Positions 8,093 to 15,618 of a DNA stretch of 35,889 bases are shown here, in pieces (the first letter of the stretch is position 1; each line of letters starts with the position of its first letter). Position numbers and translations under genes: made by a program. The DNA is from UBA2965 sp036526135 (lineage in GTDB: Bacteria > Pseudomonadota > Gammaproteobacteria > Pseudomonadales > Azotimanducaceae), in the NCBI GenBank assembly GCA_036526135.1, contig DATCZA010000067.1:1-35889 (forward strand), in the 5' to 3' direction. The notes under the pieces were generated by a model, which ran no database searches, was not told the DNA's origin, and saw only the letters and a program-made list of their open reading frames with translations.

Positions 8093-8986
8093 CTAACCGC
8101 CGTCCACGTGCGCAAGCAGATCAGTCTGGTGCTCGACGGCCTTCCATGCCCCTTCTTCCTTGCGAAAGGTCGTCGATGATCGGATCTCGACCGTTTTTGT
8201 TTCACCATCTACCTGGTTTTCGCCGATCTCGACGCAGTTGATCAACGCCATGTCCTTGCCGACGATCATATTGACACGTGTGGGTAAAACACGGCCGCCC
8301 AGATTCTGCGCTGTCTGGATGTCCCAGGCTTTCTCAACGGCATCCCAGCCGATCAGATAGTCGCCGGCCGGGCCCATATAGACGACGTCCTCTCCGTGGG
8401 ACCAGATCTCTTTCATCGGCTGACTGTCGCCCTCGAACACCGCATTGAGAGCTTCGTACCAAGCCTCTGTTGCGACGGCGACGCCGGCGCTGTCGACTGC
8501 CTCCCGGTGCGTGACGTCACGGCTGATGCCGAGAACCCCAAGCAGTTCCCCGTTCTCATCGACGAATGGGGTCTTGACGGTCTCGAGCAGCACGCGGGTT
8601 CCGTCGGGGTAGGTGACCCACTCGTCATTGCGTGTGGTGCGTCCTTGGCTGAGCATGGCGCGATCCATCTCGCGGAAGCCCTCGGCAACTTCCTTCGGGA
8701 AAAGATCGAAGTCGGTCTTGCCCAGCATACCCTCGGGGGCGATATCCGATTTCCCGATCAGCTCGAGCCATGCCTGGTTGCCGCCGAGATAAACGCCGTC
8801 CACGTCCTTGTAGAAAACTACGTCAGGAATGGCATTCAGCGCAGCGTTCGACATCTTCAAATACTGTTCTTCAGTATGCGCTGCCGAACCGTCCGATTGT
8901 GCGGACATGCTCGTCTGGTCGCATGCGCTGAGCAGGCAGAGGCCGATGCCCAGAGAAATCGACTTGAGGAATCTTGCTGTGTACAT
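8093..8986 (-). CDS. Lipoprotein with PAS domain and NTF2-like domain
   Basis: A 297-residue protein. A lipoprotein signal ends in LLSAC (Cys22), followed by a Ser/Ala-rich linker. Residues about 45-160 form a PAS domain (IPDVVFYKDVDGVYLGGNQA near the start; LLGVLGISRDVTHRE at the end, the classic PAS-PAC exit). Residues about 168-290 look like an NTF2/SnoaL-type cone (WYEALNAVFEGDSQPM, STTFRKEEGAWKAVEHQTD) as found in ketosteroid-isomerase-like proteins. PAS domains are normally cytoplasmic or embedded in sensor kinases; here one is tethered outside the inner membrane with no kinase, cyclase or HTH output. It lies downstream of the STAS gene, on the same strand after a 160-base gap, so it may be the last gene of the partner-switch operon and act as a ligand-sensing input. 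Start ATG 8986; weak ribosome binding site. Confidence 0.88.
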   Translation of the reverse strand: MYTARFLKSISLGIGLCLLSACDQTSMSAQSDGSAAHTEEQYLKMSNAALNAIPDVVFYKDVDGVYLGGNQAWLELIGKSDIAPEGMLGKTDFDLFPKEVAEGFREMDRAMLSQGRTTRNDEWVTYPDGTRVLLETVKTPFVDENGELLGVLGISRDVTHREAVDSAGVAVATEAWYEALNAVFEGDSQPMKEIWSHGEDVVYMGPAGDYLIGWDAVEKAWDIQTAQNLGGRVLPTRVNMIVGKDMALINCVEIGENQVDGETKTVEIRSSTTFRKEEGAWKAVEHQTDLLAHVDGG

Positions 8987-8995
8987 GTTGGTTCT

Positions 8996-9082
8996 CTAAT
9001 CTGTGAATTGAAGTTTGCCGTCATCGTTTTGGCGGATCCATTTCTGGAAGCCGCCGCGGAAATCAGATTGTGGATTCGTCAT
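8996..9082 (-). CDS. Possible 28-residue ORF between STAS and PAS genes
   Basis: ATG 9082 to a stop at 8996-8998. The peptide includes SDFRGGFQKWIRQNDDGKL, which reads more like protein than chance sequence. GGAG precedes the ATG at only 3-4 bases, which is too close for comfort. It ends 10 bases before the lipoprotein start, so it could be a coupled leader peptide. Low confidence. Confidence 0.25.
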   Translation of the reverse strand: MTNPQSDFRGGFQKWIRQNDDGKLQFTD

Positions 9083-9146
9083 TCTCTCCGTTCGTGCGTA
9101 GATCAGTCCTGTCCCGTTGATTGTGCTGTTTGAGGAGGCTGCGTCA

Positions 9147-9443
9147 TCAATCGGCTGCCCTGGTGATCTCGAAGAGCTTGTCGAAGCCTGAGTAACTGAA
9201 GATGTCGAAGATGTGGCTTCTGACGTTGACCAGCCTGAGCCCACCGCCGGCCCCGGCCAGACGTTTGTGCGTCTTGAGGAGCACGCCGAGTCCAGCGCTT
9301 GATACATACTCCAGATTGGAGAGATCCAGCAAACAGTCTCCGTCCACGGCATCAAGAAAGGTCTGAGCCTTTGGCGCTTCGAGCGCGTCCAGACGGCCGC
9401 CTACCGTGACCGTTCCCGCCGCCGTCAGTTCGATTTCCAGCAT
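9147..9443 (-). CDS. STAS-domain anti-anti-sigma factor (RsbV/SpoIIAA type)
   Basis: A 98-residue single STAS domain. The phosphorylation site is visible as VSSAGLGVL, with Ser49 at the position phosphorylated by RsbW-type kinases. In partner switching, the dephosphorylated STAS protein captures the kinase/anti-sigma factor and releases its target. It starts 3 bases after the stop of the kinase gene and is the third gene of an RsbU-RsbW-RsbV-like operon. GLRLVNV and the amphipathic C-terminal helix are family-typical. No sigma factor of the SigB/SigF type lies nearby, so the regulated partner is not evident. Confidence 0.92.
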   Translation of the reverse strand: MLEIELTAAGTVTVGGRLDALEAPKAQTFLDAVDGDCLLDLSNLEYVSSAGLGVLLKTHKRLAGAGGGLRLVNVRSHIFDIFSYSGFDKLFEITRAAD

Positions 9444-9446
9444 CCG

Positions 9447-9848
9447 TCAGTTCCCACTTACACGAAATGTCGTTCTACTCTGGCGATCATGGTATTCGTA
9501 GTTGATGGCGTCGACCATCTTTAGAACCAGGAAGATACCGAGACCGCCGGGTTCCCGGTCTTCAAGCGGCGCGTCGACGTCCACCTGCCCTGCAAGGGTC
9601 GGGTCGAAGCGCTCCACATCGAAATCGACGAGGCTCACCTCTACACCGTCGCCGGTGGCGGTCATCTCGATCAGCACGTCCTCGTCGGTTCCCGTGTTGT
9701 ACGAGATCGTATTCACGAACAGCTCCTCCATCACCAGATCGACCACGTGGCGCAGCGACGGGTCGATACGTTCCGACGCGAAGAACGTCTCCGTCATGGC
9801 CACTATGCTGGCAAGCTCCTCGCGTGTTCGCCGGAATCTGCGCTTCAC
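9447..9848 (-). CDS. RsbW-like serine kinase / anti-sigma factor (HATPase_c_2)
   Basis: A 133-residue GHKL ATPase domain. The N-box is MEELFVNTISY, with Asn46 as Mg-ATP ligand; DFDVERFDP stands at the G1 region; the G2 loop is PGGLGIFLV (Gly101, Gly102, Gly104). All catalytic elements look intact, in contrast to the degenerate relative at the C-terminus of the neighbouring permease. The family phosphorylates its STAS partner and can sequester a sigma factor or another target. It starts with GTG 9848 overlapping the TGA of the phosphatase gene (GTGA), giving translational coupling. Confidence 0.92.
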   Translation of the reverse strand: MKRRFRRTREELASIVAMTETFFASERIDPSLRHVVDLVMEELFVNTISYNTGTDEDVLIEMTATGDGVEVSLVDFDVERFDPTLAGQVDVDAPLEDREPGGLGIFLVLKMVDAINYEYHDRQSRTTFRVSGN

Positions 9849-11146
9849 GATTGGGTGATTTCCGAATCGCCTGCGGAAGCCTGTTCCGGGAGGCGGCGCA
9901 CGAGCACCATGGTGATGTCATCGGCCTGGGGCATACCTTCGCCGAACTCGCTAACTGCCTGCAGCAGCCGGCGGCAGAGCGATTCCACGGGGGCGCCCTG
10001 ATGCAGGGCGAAAAGCTCGGCAACCCGCTGCTGCCCGAAGATCTCGTCGGCGGGGTTCGGGTACTCGTACACGCCGTCGGAAATCAGCGCGAGCACGTCT
10101 CCCGGAGCGAGCTCGATTTGGGCAGCGCTCGGCTCGTCGTGGATGTCCAGTGCCCCCACCGGGAAGCTGGTCGGCTTGAACCAGCGGCAGCTCAGATCCG
10201 CCGCGCTGAAGTGCAGAATGGGTCCCTGGCCGCCGGAATGATAGCTGACCGAGTGCGTGCGAGGGTCGAGGAAACCCATGAATGCCGTAACGAACCGATC
10301 GTCGGGAAGATCCTCGCTGAGCTGATTGTTGACGTGCATGTAGGCCTCATCCAGGGTCGCGCCGTGCCGAAAGGAGACGCGCAGCATGGCCTGCAGCTGG
10401 GTGGCTGACAGGGCGGGTCCGAACCCATGTCCGGTCGCGTCCCCTAGCAGCATGAAGAGGTGGTCGTTGATCATCACGAGGTCGTAGAGATCGCCGCCGG
10501 TTGCCTCCGCCGGCTGAAAATAGCCGTGCACGTCGTATCCCGGACAGGTAGGCATGACGTCGGGAAGCGTGCTGCGCTGGATTTCGCGGGCCACCGCAAC
10601 CTCTCTGCTGAGGATCGCGTTCGCGAGCAGCTCGTCGGTCATGTAGGCATGCTGGATGGCCACGGCCGCCTGGGCGGCGAGCGCCGGGCCAACCCACTCG
10701 TCGTGCTGGTCGAACTGCCCTGGCGATGCTCCGAGCCACTGCATGACGCCGAGAAGAGAACGGTCTCGACCGAGTATCGGAACGTTGAGAAGGGATCGAG
10801 TCTCCATGCCCTCGAGATGAAGCGGATGCTCCTGGAACAATGCATCATCCCGGCATTCGTGCACGTTGCTAATCGCCTGGTCCCGGGCACAACGGCCCCC
10901 CCAGGTGACGCCCACGTCGATCCGAGATGGGGGCTCGTGTGAAGGCACGACCATCACTAGCTGTTGCCCTGCGTGTTCGGCCAGCCAGAGCACCCCCGTC
11001 TCGGCAACGATCGCCAGCTTTCCCACCTCCACGATCTCGCGCAGGAGTTCGGGCATGGCATCTGGCGACGCAAGCCGATGCATGATCTCGAGAATGCTGA
11101 CGAGAGACTCCCTCGAGATTTCGTTCTGATCCATGGCTTCTGGCAT
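9845..11146 (-). CDS. GAF-PP2C (SpoIIE/RsbU-type) serine phosphatase
   Basis: A 433-residue protein. A GAF-like sensory domain occupies roughly residues 15-190 (VGKLAIVAETGVLWL, RSLLNVPILGRDRSLLGVMQW). It is joined by the helical linker AREIQRSTLP to a PP2C-type phosphatase at about 200-415, with metal-binding acids in GGDLYDL, GDATGHG, ISDGVYE and ADDITMV. Such enzymes dephosphorylate the STAS protein in response to the GAF signal and so switch the system on. The start chosen is ATG 11146, with AGAGG eight bases upstream; a frame extension to 11233 has no support. It is first in the operon, divergent from the permease. Confidence 0.93.
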   Translation of the reverse strand: MPEAMDQNEISRESLVSILEIMHRLASPDAMPELLREIVEVGKLAIVAETGVLWLAEHAGQQLVMVVPSHEPPSRIDVGVTWGGRCARDQAISNVHECRDDALFQEHPLHLEGMETRSLLNVPILGRDRSLLGVMQWLGASPGQFDQHDEWVGPALAAQAAVAIQHAYMTDELLANAILSREVAVAREIQRSTLPDVMPTCPGYDVHGYFQPAEATGGDLYDLVMINDHLFMLLGDATGHGFGPALSATQLQAMLRVSFRHGATLDEAYMHVNNQLSEDLPDDRFVTAFMGFLDPRTHSVSYHSGGQGPILHFSAADLSCRWFKPTSFPVGALDIHDEPSAAQIELAPGDVLALISDGVYEYPNPADEIFGQQRVAELFALHQGAPVESLCRRLLQAVSEFGEGMPQADDITMVLVRRLPEQASAGDSEITQS

Positions 11147-11172
11147 AGGCAAGGCCTCTGTGGCAGCTCGCC

Positions 11173-11187
11173 AGTATACGCCGATCG
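11173..11187 (-). promoter_or_regulatory. Candidate -10 region of the rsbU-like operon
   Basis: On the minus strand ATCGGCGTATACTGG carries a TATACT -10 (plus-strand 11173-11178), giving a leader of about 20 bases before ATG 11146. No good -35 is visible. The block differs by one base from that before the Cys-repeat gene (6922-6936). The rest of the 194-base divergent gap has a possible plus-strand -10 (TATATG, near 11246) for the permease. Confidence 0.45.
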
Positions 11188-11340
11188 CGCAGTAACTAGT
11201 TCTTGGCCCAGGCGAATATTGCTGGAGCGGCATTTGGCGCGCGTATATGCTGATCAGTTGTGGGCGCGGGCGGCGGCATTGCCCGACGACCGCCGGTGGT
11301 CGCTAAGATAAGAACAACAAGTCAAACGACGGGGGCTCAA

Positions 11341-13110
11341 ATGAGCGGGGGCAACGACTCGACGGACTTGATTCGCTACTCGGCGGATGAAACTCCTCCA
11401 CATGGCCTCTCGGCCGTGCTTGGCGCACAGATCGTTGTGCTCATCCTCGCCGCGATTGCGATCACGCCGATCATCGTGCTCAAGGCGGCCGGTGCTGAGG
11501 ACCAGGGCGCTGACTGGGTCGTATTCGCAGCGCTGCTCGTCAGTGGGATCGCCACGATGCTGCAGGCCAGGCCGATTGGTCCTTTCGGCGCGGGGTACGT
11601 GCTTTTCATGGGCACGTCGGGCGCCTTCATCGCCGTCTCCATCACTGCCATTCAGGCCGGCGGCCTGCCGCTGCTCGGCACGCTGGTGGCCACCTCGGCA
11701 TTGCTGCAGTTCCTGTTCGCGCTACGCCTCGGCTGGTTCCGCAAGATCGTCAATCCCACGGTGGGCGGAACCGTGATTACGCTGATCGCCGTGACCGTGT
11801 TTCCCATTGGTTTTGGAATGATTTCGGATGTGCCGAGGAACTTCAGCGGCCATGAGCTCAGCCCGGTGTGGACTGCCATAGGCACGCTGGTCGGCATACT
11901 CGTCATCTCGCTCTTCGGTACCGGCAAGCTCAGGCTCTGGGGCCCCATGATCGGTGTCGTTTTCGGATGCGCCATCGCCTACCCGTTGGATCTCATCGAC
12001 TTTTCGCTCGTCAGCCAGGCGAGCTGGGTCGGTTTGCCCTCCTCGGGATGGCCGGGTTTGGACCTGAGTTTCGGCCTGGCTTACTGGACGCTGCTTCCGA
12101 GCTTTCTGATCGTGACCCTGGTCGGAGCGCTGGAGACCTTCGGCGATGGCATCGCCATTCAGCAAATTTCGCATCGCGAGCGTCGGCCGACCGATTTCAA
12201 GGTCGTGCAGGGCGCCGTCAACGCGGACGGCATGGGCAACCTGCTGTCGGGCCTGATGGGCACGGTGCCTTGCACCACCTACTCGACGAGTATCTCCGTC
12301 GTCGACCTCACCGGGGTTGGGGCGCGAAGAGTCGGCCTCTACGGCGGCGGTTTGCTGGCTCTGCTCGCCTTCTCGCCCAAGCTGTCGGCTCTGCTGCAGT
12401 CGATCCCCGGACCCGTGATGGGTGCGTTCATCGTGGTGCTGCTGGTGCTTCTCTTTGCTCACGGGATCCGGCTGATCCTGTCGAGCGGCCTGTCTTTCGA
12501 CAACGGAATCGTCTTCGGCCTCGCCTTCTGGATAGGGGTGGGCTTTCAGAATCAGCAGATCTTTTCGGAGTTCCTGCCGCCGGTCGTGCTCCAGATTCTT
12601 GGCAACGGAATGACGGCCGGCGGTATCACGGCCATCCTGCTTTCGTGGGTCGTTTCTCTCAAATCCAGACGCGCGCGACGCATCTCGGTACCACTCGCCG
12701 CCGAATCCCTCGCCGACTTGCATGCCTTTGCCAGAGAAAACGCGTTGAAGCTTGGCTGGCGCGGAGATGACCTTTCGCGCCTCGAGCTGGTCGTGGAGGA
12801 AGCCTTCTTTTATCAGCTTGCTCAGGCGAGCGAGGCCGCAGGTCACAGATTATTTACCCTTCTGATGCGTCCCAGCGGCGCTGAGCTCGAGCTGGAGATG
12901 ATCAGCGCGCCCGGTGACGCCAACATGGAATCGCTGATGGCTTCGCTCAGCGAGGCGCCCGAAGACCCCATGGACGACATCCACCTGCGCATTCTGAAGC
13001 ACACGGTCAACTCGCTCAGTCACCAGCAGTTTCACAACGCCGAGTATCTTCTAATGCATCTGGGACGAAGCCAGAGTCCGGATCTGGCGGTGGCGGAGGA
13101 CGCTCATTGA
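11341..13110 (+). CDS. NCS2-type permease fused to a degenerate RsbW-like ATPase domain
   Basis: A 589-residue protein. Residues about 20-450 form a polytopic membrane domain of the NCS2 (uracil/xanthine permease) type: Q-rich first helices, GPFGAGYVLFMGTSGAF, ALETFGDGIAIQQ, the half-helix region MGTVPCTTYSTSISVVDLTG in place of the usual NTTY..N, then GPVMGAFIVVLL. Residues about 456-589 are soluble and resemble HATPase_c_2: ADLHAFARENALKLGWRGDDL then LELVVEEAFFYQLAQ at the N-box. The N-box Asn is replaced by Tyr and the GGLG loop is lost (MDDIHLRILKHTVNSL), so ATP binding is doubtful. It is divergent from an RsbU/RsbW/STAS operon. A role as transporter-linked sensor or decoy for the STAS protein is inference. 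Start ATG 11341 after a G-rich ribosome binding site. Confidence 0.85.
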   Translation: MSGGNDSTDLIRYSADETPPHGLSAVLGAQIVVLILAAIAITPIIVLKAAGAEDQGADWVVFAALLVSGIATMLQARPIGPFGAGYVLFMGTSGAFIAVSITAIQAGGLPLLGTLVATSALLQFLFALRLGWFRKIVNPTVGGTVITLIAVTVFPIGFGMISDVPRNFSGHELSPVWTAIGTLVGILVISLFGTGKLRLWGPMIGVVFGCAIAYPLDLIDFSLVSQASWVGLPSSGWPGLDLSFGLAYWTLLPSFLIVTLVGALETFGDGIAIQQISHRERRPTDFKVVQGAVNADGMGNLLSGLMGTVPCTTYSTSISVVDLTGVGARRVGLYGGGLLALLAFSPKLSALLQSIPGPVMGAFIVVLLVLLFAHGIRLILSSGLSFDNGIVFGLAFWIGVGFQNQQIFSEFLPPVVLQILGNGMTAGGITAILLSWVVSLKSRRARRISVPLAAESLADLHAFARENALKLGWRGDDLSRLELVVEEAFFYQLAQASEAAGHRLFTLLMRPSGAELELEMISAPGDANMESLMASLSEAPEDPMDDIHLRILKHTVNSLSHQQFHNAEYLLMHLGRSQSPDLAVAEDAH

Positions 13111-13248
13111 ATTCACCGTAATGCGTTTCCAGCGCCTGAGGACCTGCCTGCCTTGCCCGGCGCGTTCGCAGGGGTCAGGGCAGTCCCGGTGCGCTGGTCT
13201 CGGTCATGTCGAACCGGATAATGCAGCCTTTGGGGCCATCGTTGGCCG

Positions 13249-14163
13249 TTACGGCCGGTGTTTCGAAAAAAGCCGTCCGAGCTCCGCGAACTCCTCCGCC
13301 CGCGCGGTGCCCTTGCGCCAGGCGAGGCCGATCGTGCGGTAGTTGTCGCGCTTGAGCGGGTACGTCTTCACCTGTGTTCTGGCGAGCAAAGCCGATCCCT
13401 CCGCCATTTCGGGCAGAAACGTGATGCCGAGGTCGGCGTCCACCATTTCGATGAGCGTCAGCAGGCTGGAGGCCGAGACGCGGCTCATCTTCTCGGTCTC
13501 CCGGATGCGGCACGCCTCCACCGCGTGCTCGCGAAGGCAGTGGCCTTCCCTAAGCAGCAGCACGCTGCCGGCAGGCAGCACGTTGAAGCGATAGCGCTCG
13601 GGATCTACCAGGGACGTGCCTTTCCGGGCGGCAAGCCTGAACGGATCGCGGAACAGCTCGAGCGTCTCGGCCCCCGGCAGGGACCAAGGTAGCGCCAGCA
13701 GCGCGACGTCGATACTGCCGTCCATCAGATCGCTGTAGAGCGTTGCGGTGAGTTCCTCGTAAAGGAACAGCTTGAGCTCCGGATAGGCGCGCCGTATCGC
13801 GGGCAGCGCACGCGGCAACAGGAAGGGCGCTATCGTCGGTATAACCCCGAGATGCAGGGGTCCCTCCAGAGGTCCCGAAGCTCCCCGAGCCGCTTCTACC
13901 AGCGCACCGAGGTCCTGCAGGCAGAGCCTGGCAAGCACGGCCACCTCGCGGCCGGCGGCGGTGACGGTCACTTTGCGGTTCGTCCGGTCGACGAGCTGCA
14001 CGCCGAGCAGCGTCTCGAGTTCCTTGATGGCGACGCTGAAAGCTGACTGCGATACGTGACAGCTCGCGGCAGCGCGGCCGAAGTGACCATGCTCGGCAAG
14101 CGCCGCGAAGTAGCGAACCTGGCGGGTCGACGGCAGATGAGGGGTTGCGGACGGTTGGCTCAA
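13249..14163 (-). CDS. oxyR: OxyR-type LysR regulator of peroxide response
   Basis: LysR-family activator, 304 residues from TTG 14163. The N-terminal winged HTH has RYFAALAEHGHFGRAA then SCHVSQSAFSVAIKELE. The redox pair EGHCLREHAVEAC (Cys209 and Cys218) has the nine-residue spacing and context of E. coli OxyR Cys199/Cys208, which sense hydrogen peroxide by disulfide formation. The frame extends to ATG 14214, but those 17 codons are very AT-rich and lie in what looks like promoter DNA. Homologues also begin a few residues before LPSTRQ. It is divergent from dps and the peroxiredoxin gene, its likely targets. A small hairpin (13244-13256) spans its stop codon. Confidence 0.93.
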   Translation of the reverse strand: MSQPSATPHLPSTRQVRYFAALAEHGHFGRAAASCHVSQSAFSVAIKELETLLGVQLVDRTNRKVTVTAAGREVAVLARLCLQDLGALVEAARGASGPLEGPLHLGVIPTIAPFLLPRALPAIRRAYPELKLFLYEELTATLYSDLMDGSIDVALLALPWSLPGAETLELFRDPFRLAARKGTSLVDPERYRFNVLPAGSVLLLREGHCLREHAVEACRIRETEKMSRVSASSLLTLIEMVDADLGITFLPEMAEGSALLARTQVKTYPLKRDNYRTIGLAWRKGTARAEEFAELGRLFSKHRP

Positions 14164-14267
14164 CGATATGTAAAACAGATCAATTTGATATAAATATTCT
14201 GATTTACGGATCATTTTCAGTCAATAGACTTCTGGTATCTGCTCAACTGAAAAACAAGGAGGTCGTA
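14164..14267. promoter_or_regulatory. AT-rich oxyR/dps divergent control region with possible OxyR site
   Basis: This is the only strongly AT-rich stretch nearby. GATAT occurs at 14165 and again at 14187, exactly 22 bp apart, the spacing of alternate half-sites in the OxyR motif ATAG-N7-CTAT-N7-ATAG. A palindrome, ATCAATTTGAT, lies at 14179-14189. TAGACT at 14225-14230 is a plausible dps -10 with a poor -35, as expected of an activated promoter. AAGGAGGT at 14256-14263 is the dps ribosome binding site. Confidence 0.5.
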
Positions 14268-14738
14268 ATGAGCATCGACATCGGAATCCCGGAAAAGCAG
14301 CGCGCCGACATCGCAAACGGGCTGTCGCGACTGCTCGCGGACAGCTACACGCTGTATCTCAAGACGCACAACTACCACTGGAACGTGACGGGACCTCTGT
14401 TCAACACCCTGCACCTGATGTTCGAGACTCAGTACACCGAGCTCTCCGCAGCCGTTGACCAGATCGCCGAGCGTATACGTGCCCTTGGTATGCCGGCGCC
14501 CGGTTCGTACAGCGCCTTCGAGGAGCTCACGTCCATCGAGGAGGAACGGGGACAGCCCTCGGCCGAGGAGATGATCAGGCAGCTGGTCATCGGCCAGGAA
14601 ACGGTAGCGCGTACGGCCCGGGAGATCTTTCCCCTGGCTGACCAGGCCAACGACGAACCGACGGCCGACCTGCTGACCCAGCGCATGCAGCTGCATGAGA
14701 AGAATGCCTGGATGCTGCGCAGCATGCTGGAACGGTAA
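14268..14738 (+). CDS. dps: Dps-family DNA-binding ferritin
   Basis: A 156-residue ferritin-like four-helix protein. The Dps ferroxidase signature is clear: KTHNYHWNVTGP, LHLMFETQYTEL and VDQIAERIRALG, supplying the His, Asp and Glu ligands at the dimer interface. Dps dodecamers oxidise iron with hydrogen peroxide and protect DNA. The start ATG 14268 has a near-perfect AAGGAGGT five bases upstream, suggesting strong expression. It is followed after 29 bases by the Prx5-glutaredoxin gene, and both are probably activated by the divergent OxyR. The N-terminus is short, without the Lys-rich DNA-binding tail of E. coli Dps. Confidence 0.95.
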   Translation: MSIDIGIPEKQRADIANGLSRLLADSYTLYLKTHNYHWNVTGPLFNTLHLMFETQYTELSAAVDQIAERIRALGMPAPGSYSAFEELTSIEEERGQPSAEEMIRQLVIGQETVARTAREIFPLADQANDEPTADLLTQRMQLHEKNAWMLRSMLER

Positions 14739-14767
14739 ATTCATTGACAACACGAGGAACTGCAATC

Positions 14768-15508
14768 ATGAAGAATCTGGAAGGTCAAAAAGTCCCCCAG
14801 GTGTCGTTCCGCACCCGCAAGGGATCTGACTGGATCAATCGCACCACAGACGAGATCTTTGCCGGCCGGACGGTGGTCGTCTTTTCGCTGCCCGGCGCGT
14901 TCACGCCGACCTGCTCATCGTCCCATGTGCCGCGTTTCAACCAGCTCGCCGGGGCTTTCGCACGCCACGGCGTGGACGAGATCGTCTGCATTTCGGTCAA
15001 CGACACGTTCGTCATGAACGAATGGCAGGAGAGCCAGAAGGCCTGGGACGTGACGTTTCTGCCCGATGGCAATGGCGAGTTCACCGAAAAGATGGGAATG
15101 CTGGTCCGTAAGGACGATCTTGGTTTCGGCGCGCGCTCGTGGCGCTACTCGATGCTCGTCCGCGACGGGGTGATCGAGAAGATGTTCATCGAGCCCGAAA
15201 TCCCGGGTGACCCTTATGAAGTGTCCGACGCCGACACGATGCTCGACTACCTTGCGCCGAACGAGGCGCATCCGGCAAGCGTGACGCTGTTTACACGCAA
15301 GGGCTGCGCTCACTGCGTACGGGCGAAGGCAATGCTCGAGGATCACGGTTACGAGTACGAGGAGCTCGTTCTCAACCGTGATTACACGGACCGGACGCTG
15401 CGTGCCGTGGCGGGCGCCACGTCGTTACCGCAGGTCTTCATCGACGGCCGCCTGGTCGGGGGGGCCGATGATCTGGAGGCCGTTCTGGCGGAGGATCGGG
15501 CGGCCTAG
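14768..15508 (+). CDS. Peroxiredoxin 5-glutaredoxin hybrid
   Basis: A 246-residue peroxide reductase. Residues 1-165 form a Prx5 domain with the peroxidatic Cys49 in PGAFTPTCS. Residues about 170-246 form a glutaredoxin with CAHC (Cys180, Cys183) and the glutathione-site motif SLPQVFIDG. In this family the fused glutaredoxin recycles the peroxidatic Cys with glutathione, so the enzyme reduces hydrogen peroxide and alkyl peroxides with GSH. ATG 14768 is preferred over 14744 because GAGGA lies at proper distance. It forms an operon with dps. With katG reduced to a relic in this window, it may be one of the cell's main peroxide scavengers. Confidence 0.95.
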   Translation: MKNLEGQKVPQVSFRTRKGSDWINRTTDEIFAGRTVVVFSLPGAFTPTCSSSHVPRFNQLAGAFARHGVDEIVCISVNDTFVMNEWQESQKAWDVTFLPDGNGEFTEKMGMLVRKDDLGFGARSWRYSMLVRDGVIEKMFIEPEIPGDPYEVSDADTMLDYLAPNEAHPASVTLFTRKGCAHCVRAKAMLEDHGYEYEELVLNRDYTDRTLRAVAGATSLPQVFIDGRLVGGADDLEAVLAEDRAA

Positions 15509-15618
15509 GGACCGGGCCTGGCAGGGCGCTCATGCAGACGTGCCTCTTCCGGGCGCGTGGCCTGATCGCCCAGCCATCGCCAACCCGCCTCGTTCGATCA
15601 CCAGCCCCTCGCGATGGT

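Noticed and set aside
11722..12846. 374-residue minus-strand frame opposite the permease
   Set aside because: Highly charged low-complexity translation lying antisense to an obvious membrane protein gene.
11341..13110. SulP sulfate transporter with STAS domain
   Set aside because: The membrane motifs fit NCS2 better, and the C-terminal domain resembles an RsbW-type ATPase, not STAS.
13244..13256. Hairpin GGCCG-TTA-CGGCC as oxyR terminator
   Set aside because: The stem is centred on the stop codon, short, and has no T-run.
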